From Phylloscopus collybita (Eukaryota > Chordata > Aves > Passeriformes > Phylloscopidae), in assembly GCA_027886175.1 (NCBI GenBank), contig JAJNNQ010000019.1, positions 13,936,501-14,000,500 of the forward strand: a stretch of DNA of 64,000 nt, read 5' to 3'. Position 1 is the stretch's first letter. Each line of letters starts with the position of its first letter. The notes below the pieces were generated by a model that saw only the letters and a program-made list of their open reading frames with translations, made no database searches and was not told the DNA's origin. Of this stretch, positions 23,911 to 34,545 are shown piece by piece. Position numbers and translations under genes: made by a program.

Positions 23911-24240
23911 ACGCTCGCTCCCACGACTCGCTGGGCGCTCTCCGCCATATGACACTGACAGCTGCAACTGCCACTAGCTGCTACCTCAGGGCTGTGTGTA
24001 ATTTAGGAGAACAATTTGCATAATTCCGAGGCCTAAAAATATCCCTGCACAAACAAAATGCGTTCTCAGGCTCCGCTCTGACAGACGTGGAAATGGCCGC
24101 TCCTTTCCCGGCGCGTTTTTGTTCCGAGGGATCCTCAGCTCCTTCTTCTTCGTCTGGTGGCATTTGTGAGAGACATTTAAGGACAGGGAGCAAGTAATAA
24201 TTACCCTCAACATCCATCACAGGCTTTATGTCAGATGATT
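23911..24240. promoter_or_regulatory. Short CpG-rich patch, possible regulatory element
   Basis: Against a CpG-poor background, 23911-23950 and 24085-24130 each carry about six CpG in 40-50 bp. Between them are an ATTTGCAT octamer (about 24014-24021), a CTAAAAATA sequence close to a MEF2 site, and E-boxes CATATG and CAGCTG. This combination is compatible with a small enhancer or promoter next to the minisatellite, but short motifs occur by chance. No transcript start or exon can be shown. Confidence 0.3.
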
Positions 24241-25871
24241 AGGAAGGTGCCTTCCTGAATATTTAGCTTTCTGCTGCCGCTGAGCCCCTGCCTGGAAGGG
24301 AGGTGAAGCCTGAAGTGGGACGGTGACAGGTCCCCACCCCACGGCTCACCTGTCCACCCCTTCCCCTCCCCAGCCCTGCTGATAACGTTGTCAAGTGTGC
24401 AGAGCTGCCCACCCTGCTCAGTTGAAGAACAGCTCCTGCTCTCCACATCTCCTTGGTGATGGCAGGGGAGGATTTGTGACCTTTCCTTTCCCGTGCAACG
24501 TCCTCGCAGGTCACGGAAGGACAGGCTGGGGCAAAACAGCCACATCAGCGCCAGGAGGAGTTTGGAGCACTGCTAAAATATGTCAGCTAATTACCCAGAG
24601 CACCACCAGCACACCCATGAATCCCAGAGGGACCTGCCTGAGGTCATGGGGGCTTGGAATTATCCACTGCTGTGGTCGGGGCACTGGCAGGAAATGTCCA
24701 GCAGTGATTTTTTTATTTTTCTGCTCACTGGTGCTTCTTCCTGGGAGCACCTCTCTCTGTGATTTTAGCCTCCTGAGTTTCCTACTGTGAACTCTGCAGG
24801 ATTGTGAAAGGGATGGCCAAGGAGCAGCAGCAAATCACAGCGACTCTTGCTCTCTTTAAAAAAGTCATCAGAATAGATGTACTAACTCTCCACAAAGTCT
24901 GGAGTCCTTGGGCGTCTTGTACCTCCCAATTCCTGAGGGCCAGAAGGCATGAGGAAAGCCTCTGTGCTGTATTAGCTCACTGTCCTGAGCTGAAAATGGT
25001 GAACAGGGATAAAATACAACCCCAACCTCTCTTTTTGATGGTTTTGGGCTGGAGCTCGTCTCTGCTCATTCAATTAGGCAGAGCCCAGTAGAACATGCAC
25101 TCAGCCCAATGAGGTCCCACAAAATGAATTTTAAAAAAAGCATTTTTCTCAGTGTCACAGGGACTACTGGAGTTTCACCCAAGGCAAATTGTGGCAGACT
25201 AATATTTTATTAAGAATAGCAAATATTTGGCTTTAGACAAAGGCAAATTCATCTTTTACTTCCCCAGGTTTAACGCTCCCAATGTTTCCTTGCGCTCAGT
25301 CTCTTTAGAAACCATTAATTTGCTAAAATCAGAGCTAAATCACCCCAGGAAGTCTGAAGGGAGACACACCTGAAACCAGTGCCTTCTTATTCAGCTCCTC
25401 TAGGAAAGACAAACAATTTGACTTCTTTTGGGTTCATCTGTTTTACTCTTTCTTCCCTAATAATTTCCATTTACTGGTTTTCAAAGCACAAAACTCTTTT
25501 CTTCTCCCACCCTCAGTTGCCTTAGGTAACTCTATTGAAGTCAATGGATTTCCACAGATGTCAGAAAGCCCTGCAAAGCCAATCAGGCATTTTAGTGATC
25601 GCCCTTCACGCCCTTGATTTGTTTGCTCCCCACTCCTGCCTGTGCTGGGGGAGTTCCATTCATTTTGTACCATCACTGAAAGCCACACCAGTCGAAGCTG
25701 CAATTTATTACAAACATTTGTTTTGTGCTGGCACAGCCAGGCTGACTCTCATCCCACTTACACTGCTTTTTCAGCACGTAATGACAAGTGATCACAACAA
25801 CTGCTCCTCGTTTGCTGGCTTGACATAACACTCAGACCAGTAAAACACCACTGACACCACCACACTGGTGG
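24241..25871. other. Unique non-coding stretch
   Basis: Nothing recognised. Confidence 0.5.
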
Positions 25872-25876
25872 CCTGG

Positions 25877-26641
25877 TGTCTTGGTTTGGAAAGACAGGTA
25901 TCTGACAGGGAAAGCTGGAGTTTCCCTTAGAATGGGGAATGTAAACCCCTCACCCCCACCAAATTATAATTTTGCAATTAAGGGCTTTCAGGCAAAGATT
26001 TGGGAATAGGAATAACAGTTCTTTACTAGGAATATTAACAATACAAATGTAGTAGAAAAAACAAAACCACCCAGCCAAACAAGCAAACAAACAAAAAACA
26101 GTTTTGGAGAACCATGACAGAGTCAGAGCTACAACCTGACACCCTGTTGGTCAGGGTGTTGGAAGCAGTCCAAAAGTGAATCCTCCTGGAGTGGCAGAGG
26201 TGGTTCTGGTGGAGTAGAGATGATCCTGTAGAACCAGGGTCCAGTGGTGGTGAGAAGGGGTCCAGCCTTCCTCTGGGAATCAGGTGAAGCTGGATGCCTT
26301 CGTGTTCCTGTGGCTCAGTTTTATCCAGGTAGGAATGGTTGGCTCCCCCCACTGGGTGGAGCATCTCACAATGGGATGATGGAATGTGGACAGTCTATTT
26401 TGGGGATGTGTGCTTTTAGGGGTGTCTTAATGGCCCATTAGCAGAAAATATCTCCCTGGAGGGAGGACAGGCAGTGAAAGAGATAAGAAACACTGCCCCA
26501 CCTGGTTTTAACAGCTGGCCCATTATCAGAAGGCATCCACCCCTCTACCCCCAGAGTTACAAGAGATAAAGAAAAACATTTCCCCAACTGCTTTTAACAA
26601 CTGAAATGGAATACACACTCCTGGCTCCACAACCCAAGACA
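25877..26641 (-). mobile_element. Solo LTR, family A, copy 2
   Basis: This 765-bp element starts TGTCTTGGTTTGG and ends CAACCCAAGACA on the plus strand, flanked by a perfect 5-bp duplication CCTGG (25872-25876 and 26642-26646). It is in the opposite orientation to the copy at 1819 and the same orientation as the copy at 56365, which it matches over long runs. Its two ends form an extended inverted repeat (TGTCTTGG perfectly, about 11 of 12 with one mismatch), longer than most LTRs show. There is no viral coding sequence beside it. The 5-bp duplication and size argue for an LTR rather than a DNA transposon. The intact duplication and similarity to copy 3 suggest a fairly recent insertion. Confidence 0.85.
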
Positions 26642-26646
26642 CCTGG

Positions 26647-27141
26647 AAAGTGTCTGACACTGGAGCATTTAAGATAAAGTTTAATGTGTTCTCCTCCTTC
26701 CTCTCCCCCTCCATAAAGACAGAGCTGCCTGGGATGAAACAGCCCAAATCAGCTCTTTTGTTTCACTTCTGTCCAATTACACAGGGACAAACCAAATTGG
26801 CACATCCTTAAAAACCAGTAAGACCAACAGGTTTTGAGCAGACTTGCTGTGCAGGCACAATTGGGGTGAGCCCTTGCAGCACATCTGATGCAGAAAAGAT
26901 GGATTGAACCCTGTGTGGGTGTGCAGATGATTTCTAAGAGCAGCAGTGGGCTGTCTAAAGCAACTGAGCTGGGATTCCTGCACCTAGCCCCTGCAAGAAA
27001 TGTGGTTGCACTTCTGCTGTTTGGTTTCAGTTCAGGCCTCCTGGCTGCCACTTTCCCAGCTCTGACAGCACTGGATGCATCTCTTGCACAAAGGAAGGCT
27101 TTTTGTTGGGGCAGACAGTGAGAGACTGATTGCAATCTCAA

Positions 27142-27142
<1 letters not shown>
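26647..27142. other. Unique non-coding stretch
   Basis: Sequence between the solo LTR and the A run. No gene is recognised; overlapping frames on both strands are short. Confidence 0.5.

Positions 27143-27182
<40 letters not shown>
27143..27182 (+). repeat. Poly-A run of 40
   Basis: An uninterrupted run of 40 A. No AATAAA signal or recognisable transcript-like sequence precedes it, and I see no duplication flanking a retrocopy, so simple-sequence expansion is the likelier origin. Confidence 0.9.
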
Positions 27183-27184
<2 letters not shown>

Positions 27185-30100
27185 GATCTATCAGTTCAAA
27201 AAGGTTGTGGAAGGGAAGGTGTAGTGTTATTTTAAACTCCAGAGAAATCAGCTGTGGGGATGTGGACATTGTGTCTGATCTGTGAGCCCCACCTGGAAGA
27301 GAGCTGCTCCAAGGTGTTTGCTTTGCTGTGCCTGGTGTTCTCCCTAGATGTGAATTCACTGAAAGAATAAACAGTTGTCAGTCCAAGCTTGCCAAAATTT
27401 CCTGTGCAGAGTAATACTCATGCAGTTTTTCCAGGGTGTATTTCCTCTGAGTAAACATTACAGCTCAAATCGTGAGTAAATACAGTGGAGAGAAAGAATG
27501 TCAGAATCTGATTTTGCCTTGGCAGGGAATGATTTCACAGCTTTCTCATGCATTGTCTAAATGTACAACTTTTCTCTCCCATTTCCTCTCTAAAAATGAG
27601 TGAGTAGGCCAGGAGGGATTTAGTCAAATGGAAATGAGTTTTCTCTAAGCACATTCCCTGTTAAAAACAGCCTCAGGTTTTAGAGTGGATGGGTGAGGAT
27701 CACAATAGACTGATGACTATTCAAGGTTGACATGCTCAGAATTTCTTGGAAACTGTATTGCTCCTTAATCCTCCTTGTGAGAGCTCTTCCCTGCCTCAAG
27801 AACCATTTATGTATCAGGAAAACAAAGCCACATTTGGCCGGGTCCTGCAGACTCCTGACATTCCCAGCTGTCACATCACCCAGCCACCAGCTCTGTCCAT
27901 GGACACGGGAGCAGGACCTTGCTCAGCCTCAGGTGCTTCCAGGGCTTTGGGCTCAACGTGCCAAACTCCTGGACGTGCGAATCCCAGAGTTTCAGTCTCG
28001 ATTCAGCCCCGAGGAGCTTCGCTCAGTGAAAGAGTCCCTGAGTTCCGAGTTTAGGGTGGGACTGAAGAGGAATTTCTGCTCAGTCCTGGCACTGGGAATA
28101 ACAGGAGGTCACAGATCCCCCGGGAACGGGGACTGCGTTCCTCTGGCTGGAGTCAGAAAGTGCAACAGGCTCGTTTGTGGACATTGTTTTGCAAAGAGCT
28201 GTGGAGATGGTGGAGTCTGATAGGGAGCCCTCAGACAAAGCACCCCGAAAGAATGAGGATAAGTGCACATTTTTAATGAGCTCTAACAAAAGTCTATTGA
28301 ATGGTTTCTTCAATTCAGTTGTGTTTTGATTATTTCCATTGTCCTTTGTTTCCCCATATGCGGTTGTGATGCATCCAGGAAAAAATCATGAACATTTGCA
28401 TTGACAGCCATCCAGAATTTCCATTTAAAATGATCCACTTTGTTACAGTAATTAGCCTTGTAAGTGGAACAAAGCACACAACACTGACAATAGTTGCTAG
28501 TGATCACTTCACTTCCTAATCAGGCTGCTCCTTCAAGCATTCTAATTTATTTTACTAATGATTACAGGGCAGATGCTGCACAGATTTGCACCTCTAGGAA
28601 CTCCAGAGAAATAGAGAAGCAGAAAATCTTGCCTAGTTTGCCTAATCCTGATGTATCCTGAGCGATTCGAGGGCCAAGCAATTTTAAGTAACAGACTTTG
28701 CTCTCAGAGGTTTATTGATTTCCGATTTGCATTCTCTGACATATCAATTGCTGTGAAGGAGGGGGGTCTGGAACTGAAGGGTTTCTGGGAGAGGGGTGCT
28801 GGGTGCTGAGCCCCCTCAGACGGCACTGACAATCTCTGAAGAGGAGATAGAAGTAGGAGCACCTCCTCACTTTGAGTTCTGCTTAAAAAAAACTCTCCCA
28901 GTTGGTTCTGCATCTTTAGAAAAAGGCACTCAGGGAGAAAAAGCAGCTTCCTTGAGAGGAATGATAAGAAGGAGAGGCTGGTGAGGGGCTTAAACTGTTA
29001 ATCCTGTGTCAGAAATAAGTATATGTTTTTTTATTAAAATACAGGTTCGCTTCTCTCAGTGAAATCCTTTAGAGTTCAAACCCCAAGGGAGCATTATTGT
29101 CCTTCACCTTTTATGATTCAAAGCCAGTTCATCCAGTGCCTTCAGCGTGGCCTTTTCCATCCTTACAGCAGGGATCCATCAGGCAGACTTTGGCTGCAGT
29201 TTGCCTTTTGCAAAAGGGCAAAGTCATCTATTTAGGTGCCACAAATGGGTGTAAGCAGAGCCAGGCACACACAGGGAGCAGCATTTCCTTGCCATGACCC
29301 TCACCCACTCTTGGTTCCCTCCAGAACTCATTCATTTGTTGAGATACCTGCAGAAAACTTGTGTTTGGGTGGACTTGGGATAATAGTAGGTTTTGGCTGG
29401 GTTTTATTCTGGTATAAACCCATGAGTAGAATCAGAGTAGTGGACAAACTGTGCTCTTCCCTTCTCTCAGACCAAACCCTGCTCTTCCCCTCTCTGTGTC
29501 CATGTGTTGTTTAGCTGCCTGGTGTTTTGTGTTTTCAAGTACACAAAGGGGCCCTCAAGGAATCAAAAAAAAGTTACATTTCATCCAATAAAATAAAATA
29601 AATAAATGTGAGATTGTCAAGCTTAAAATGGAGAACTTTTCAGAACACTGATTTATTTTCTGCCGCACAATGTGAGTAGTGGAAGAGCCTTCATCCTCCA
29701 AAGGCTCAGCTCCTGGAGCTGGCCAAGCAAGTTTGTGCTGAGCTGTAGGGGTTCAGGATTTCTCACTCTCTGCTGAGCAATTCTGGTCACAGATTTCTGC
29801 TGTTTGGTTCATCCATGTCTTCTGGGGGCAGTAAAAAGGGTGGCTTGAGGCTCAGGGTGTCCCTTGGGCTTTGTCCCCAAGAGCCAGAAGTCACCTAAGC
29901 TCCAGCACCAGACTTCATGGCCGAGAGATTTCCTTTTCTCAAACCCTTTAGGACTTGGCTACTGCTGCCCATTTCCCCTTTTACAGTTCCAACCTTTTTT
30001 TTTTGGTGTCAGGAACATTTGTGGTGTTTGGAAGAGCTACGTGGAAGCCAACATGGAAGGGGAACCACACAGAGACACAATTTTCATGTTTTATGATTCT

Positions 30101-33100
30101 TACGATCAGCAAAAAGCAAAGCTCAGGGAGGAAAAATGCAGGAAGGAATAACCTGCCCTGGGATTTAAGGAATGATCTTAAATTCCTCCCCCTCTTCTGC
30201 TCTGTGGGATGGAGCTGGAGTTGCCATGGGCACAGCACCTCAGTCTGCCGTGCCCAGGAGGATCTGTGCTTATTTATCCAATAAATACTGGAGATCCTTA
30301 TTCATCCCAAGAATGCATCCACCAGGAGTTGCAAAACGCACTTTGCTGAGAGCACAAAAACCCCTCTGTGAGTTACCAGGGGGTGAAGACTCTTTGTCCA
30401 TCGAGGTGCCTCAATGAGTGGCAGAATCAGTTCCCTGCCAGTTTCATCCTGGAGAATTTGGGCAGCAGAGCAGGCCAGGTTTCCTGCAGTCACATTCAGG
30501 CTGCTCCTGCCACACCAGCAGCAAAAGGACTTTGTGTGCATCAGACAGAGCTGCCCTTGGTGTGATGCCCGGAGAGGACTGAGGGATTCAGCCCAGCAGT
30601 GCAGGGTTTAGCATTTCCTTCCACTCCCAGCTTCTGCAGAGAGGCAAAAGCTGCAAGATCTCGATGAGACCGAAATATTAATTCTGTGTTATTGCATCAA
30701 GTTTGACTAACAAGCTGCATGAATAAATCTGCAGCCTTAGCTTCTGCCAGGGCCAAGTTTCTATGGCAACAACAACCCATCTTATCTTTAGGAATTTCAT
30801 TAGCAAGGGAAGGAAACAAAACAAAACAAAACAAAAAGAAAAAAAAATCCCACCCCAAAATTGGGAAAGATTTGTCAAATTAAGAGCAACATCTCCCTCC
30901 CCTGCATCATTTTTTGGGGAAAGTCCACTTGGATTATTTTTTCCTCATTTGTAAAGGTGTTTTTTTAAAGAATCCCATCACTGCCTGAGACAAAAACAAA
31001 ACCCCAACAAAACAAAACAAAAATCCAGCAAATGCTTTTGTACCTCCAATTTGGAGAGGGAGGGGTCATAAACATGCAGAGTGGGGAGGCACTGGAGGAG
31101 GGAACGTGGCTGTTGCAGAGCACTCAGCATTCCGATGAGCCCCAGCCCTGCCTCCTCTCCCAAAATCCAGAATCAGGGAGGAGAGCTGTGAATGGGAGAC
31201 CTTCTGGTGTGTTCACAGAGGAGGCTCCTGGTGATGTGAACCCTCTGGGGGGAGCAGGTGACATCTGGGGAGTTCTGCTGCAGCTTTGTTTGTTTCTGTG
31301 TGTGTGTGTGTTCCTGCTCTCAGAGCCTCGGTGCTCGATATTCCCGACACGGGAATTGAGTTTGTTGGATTTGGAAAGCAGGGCTGTCTGTGTTTTATTG
31401 TCCTCTCACCTTGGGCTGCCCTAGACCTTTGTGACAAATAAAATAAACACTGTTTAAAAAGTCGATTGAATCCAATTGTTTCAGGGAAAAAAAAACAAAC
31501 CAAAACCCAACTCCTGCACTCACAAAAGAGGAGGAAGGGATGCATGGGGCTCTGCTGTGGGAATAGCCTGGAGATTCCAAGTTCCCACCACCCTCTCCTC
31601 AGAGTGGTTTTGTTGGAGCAAAAGGAGGAGGGAGGCAGAGCTGTTGCATTCCCAGTTTAGGGAATTCGGCTTTGACCCCAGTGAAGAGGTTATAAAGTGT
31701 TGTCCTTAAAACAGGACCCGTGATGGGCTCAGCTTTTTCCTGCATCCCCTGGAGCCCTCGTGCAGGGCAGGGAAGATGCTGATCCCTGGGATTTCTGCTC
31801 CCTGTCCCCAGGCTGCAGAGGCAGAGCCACTGGAGCTCTGGAGAGGATGGAGATGGGGAATGACAGGCTGGGGGACAGTCAGAAAGCAGCAGAGGGGAGG
31901 GGGCACAAAGAAGCCCAGCTGTGGATTTGAGGAGGGATTTTAGGGCAGGGAATGGTTTCATGCAGTGTTTGTTCTCCCTGTTCACCTGGAGTAAACTCTG
32001 CAATTGGAACAAAACATTGCTGCAAACAAACAGCAGCTCCAGCAACCCTCTCTGTTGACTCACTCACAAGTGCAGCAGTTTCATCGGGAAAAATCCCATA
32101 TCAATGATAGGAAACAATGGTTCAAAGAGTGTTCTCCTCCTGTCATTTTTACCTGCAGCAGGGAAGCCCCCAGGGACTATTATTTCAGGAACGCTGCCTG
32201 TAATGCCTCTTTTACCTGTTTTACAGTCAGCCTTCTCTGCTGGTATCAGAGAAGCAATCTCCCAATTATGTCAGGGTAAGTGGATGGAGAAACAGCTCTG
32301 CCACTAACAAACATCCACACTTAGATGATTTCCCCCACTTTGCCTGGGAATGGCCAATCAAGATTTTTACAATCACAATACCTGCCACGCTCCCTGGTGA
32401 GCCATAGAATCCATCCAGTCGGAGACAACATCACAAAACATAGCTAACACATCAAATCACAACAAGGCTTTTGTACTGTGAATTACAGCTGCTCACACAA
32501 GGCTGTTAGTGAACAATCTCCCGGCCCAATTTCATTATTCGTGGAAGAAATTTATCAGCAATCCCGAATAACAAATAAATCTGAGAACTTTGTGAACCGT
32601 CCAGAACCGATTCAGGAGCTGGGAAGGGAAGCAGTGTTTGTGGAATAAATTATTTGCTGTGAAATTGGTTGGTCGGTTCTTTCTAGTACACCCTTGGGGG
32701 CTACTGGGCTGGTACTTAAAAATCAACTAATGCAAATTCCAAAAAAAGGAGCCACAGCATTTATTCCACTGGATCAGACGGATGTGAAGTGACGGAGGTA
32801 AAACAGTTCCTGGCTCAGAATTTGCCCACCAGTGCAGAGATGAGTTCTGGGGAAAGACATCAGCATTCCCTTTTTGATTTGTCTCCTGGCTGCCTTTCTG
32901 CCTGAGTTATGCTTTCCCATAGCCACAGGAAAACCCAGGTAGCTTTAGGCAGGATGTCTGGCTTTGGGTTTTGCCATAACTATAAATTCCCCTGCCCTTT
33001 TCCTCCTCTTCCTGCAGGAAGGTGCTCAGCAGTGGCAGCTCCTGTGCTGATCATTTGCCAAGTGAATAAGTGCTGGACTTCATGCTAAAACATGATTTCA

Positions 33101-33564
33101 CTGGGCATGATTTGGCTGTAGAGCTCCAAAATTTGAGCTGTACAGGCCTCTTAGCATAGGCATGGTGGTTTATAATCCCCCACTGGAGTCTGCTCTGCAA
33201 AAGGGACTTGGATCCACACTTTTCTGATAGTGTAAATGCACCCTGAGAGCTGCAAACAGGCTTTGGGTTCCCAGACAAATCTGCCAGAAGGGAATATTCA
33301 CTGAGAGTGCCTTGCTTGTCCAGTCAAACTCCAACATGCCAAACTAAGGACATCTCCTTGCTTGGTGACAGGGACACACTTGCCTTGAACAGGAGCTGAT
33401 GATGGGAACTTGGTGTTGCACCATATGGATGCTCGGCCTGTGGTGTGTGAGGAGCTTTTCAAAGATGATTATTATATGATTATTAGCAAAACCACCAAGA
33501 AATTCTTCCATGGCTGCCGTGCAGCGTTGGGCCAAAGCACAGAAATTCACTATACTGCAGTAGG
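27183..33564. other. Long unique stretch with simple repeats
   Basis: No gene is recognised. Simple sequence includes AAAAC units at about 30818-30838 and 30997-31022 and a TG run at about 31297-31312. AT-rich, low-repeat stretches at about 28390-28745 and 32400-32730 look like plausible conserved non-coding sequence. A CpG-richer patch lies at about 27955-28140. Confidence 0.45.
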
Positions 33565-33690
33565 TTGTGGGTGGATGCCCCAACCCTGAGCAGCCTGGGC
33601 TGGTGGAAGGTGTTTCTCCCCATGGCAGGGGGGTGGAATGAGATGATCTTGAGGGTCCCTTCCACCCCAACTCATTCTGTTGTTCTGTGG
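33565..33690 (+). mobile_element. CR1 LINE 3' end
   Basis: Plus-strand CR1 terminus: GTGGATGCCCCAACCCTGAG, CAGCCTGGGCTGGTGGAAGG, a TCCCCATGGCAGG block, GAGATGATCTTGAGGGTCCC, and CTCATTCTGTTGTTCTGTGG at the end. 5'-truncated, moderately diverged. Confidence 0.85.
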
Positions 33691-34334
33691 TCAAACCACC
33701 CCAGCTCTGAAAGGGATTGTTTGAGTTTTAGATTTTTACTGAGAAGCCAATCAATCCCCTTTGTATCCTCAGTTCCTCCTTGTTCCTTGATTCACCCTGA
33801 TTAGGGCTGTGGCAGATCCCGGAGCCCTGGCTGGGGAGCTGCAGTGCCTGGCCCCCCTCAGGCACAATCCTGGGGCCCTTTCCCGGCTGCTGCTCCTCAT
33901 TACACGAGTTTCCTGTGCCCCCCGAGGAGGAAAACATTAACAGCAATCAGAAGGCTTGGATCAGGGGCTTGGAGCTGCCCTGCATTTCAGCACCCCAGCA
34001 GCACAGCGTGCAGGGCATGGGATGATCCACCAGGATGTTTCCCATTAGGGAAAGTGCTCTCCATTGTCAGTGCAGACACTCCCTCATTGTCTGCATGGCC
34101 ACCGGGCATTTTGCAAAATTCTCCTCTCCAGATGAGTCCTGAGTTCTTGTGATTTCCATAAACCACCCACTCCTGCACCAGCTTCCTGGGGGGAAGCTCA
34201 GGCTGGAGGAAATCCATGCATTTGCCAAGGGTCTGGCGTTCATATTCGCATTTGAACAAATCTTGTTAGGAATAGGCTCAGAAAAAATAAAACACCCCAA
34301 AGCAGGAACTCCACAGGCTTTGGTGTTTTCTCTG
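33691..34334. other. Unique sequence between two CR1 fragments
   Basis: Nothing recognised. Confidence 0.5.
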
Positions 34335-34545
34335 TATAGAATCCCAGGACAGTTTGGGTTGGAAAGGACCTTAAAGATCCTCTTGTTTCACCCTGCTATG
34401 GCCAGGGACACCTTCCACTATCCCAGGGTGCTCCAAACCCCATCCAACCTGGCCTTGGACACTGCCAGGGATGGGGCAGCCACAGCTGCTCTGTGCCAGG
34501 GCCCTCAGCACCTTCACAGGGAGGAACTTTTTCTCTTTTTCTTCT
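34335..34545 (-). mobile_element. CR1 LINE 3' end
   Basis: Minus-strand CR1. On the plus strand it begins ATAGAATCCCAGGACAGTTT, then GGGTTGGAAAGGACCTTAAA, GCCAGGGACACCTTCCACTA, CCATCCAACCTGGCCTTGG and AGCCACAGCTGCTCTG. The opening is the reverse complement of the normal CR1 terminus, so the 3' end is intact and the copy is 5'-truncated near 34545. Confidence 0.9.

Noticed and set aside
25877..26641. DNA transposon because of the inverted ends
   Set aside because: A 5-bp duplication, 0.75-kb size, TG...CA ends and the poly(A)-like signal in copy 1 fit an LTR better, and no transposase remnant is present.
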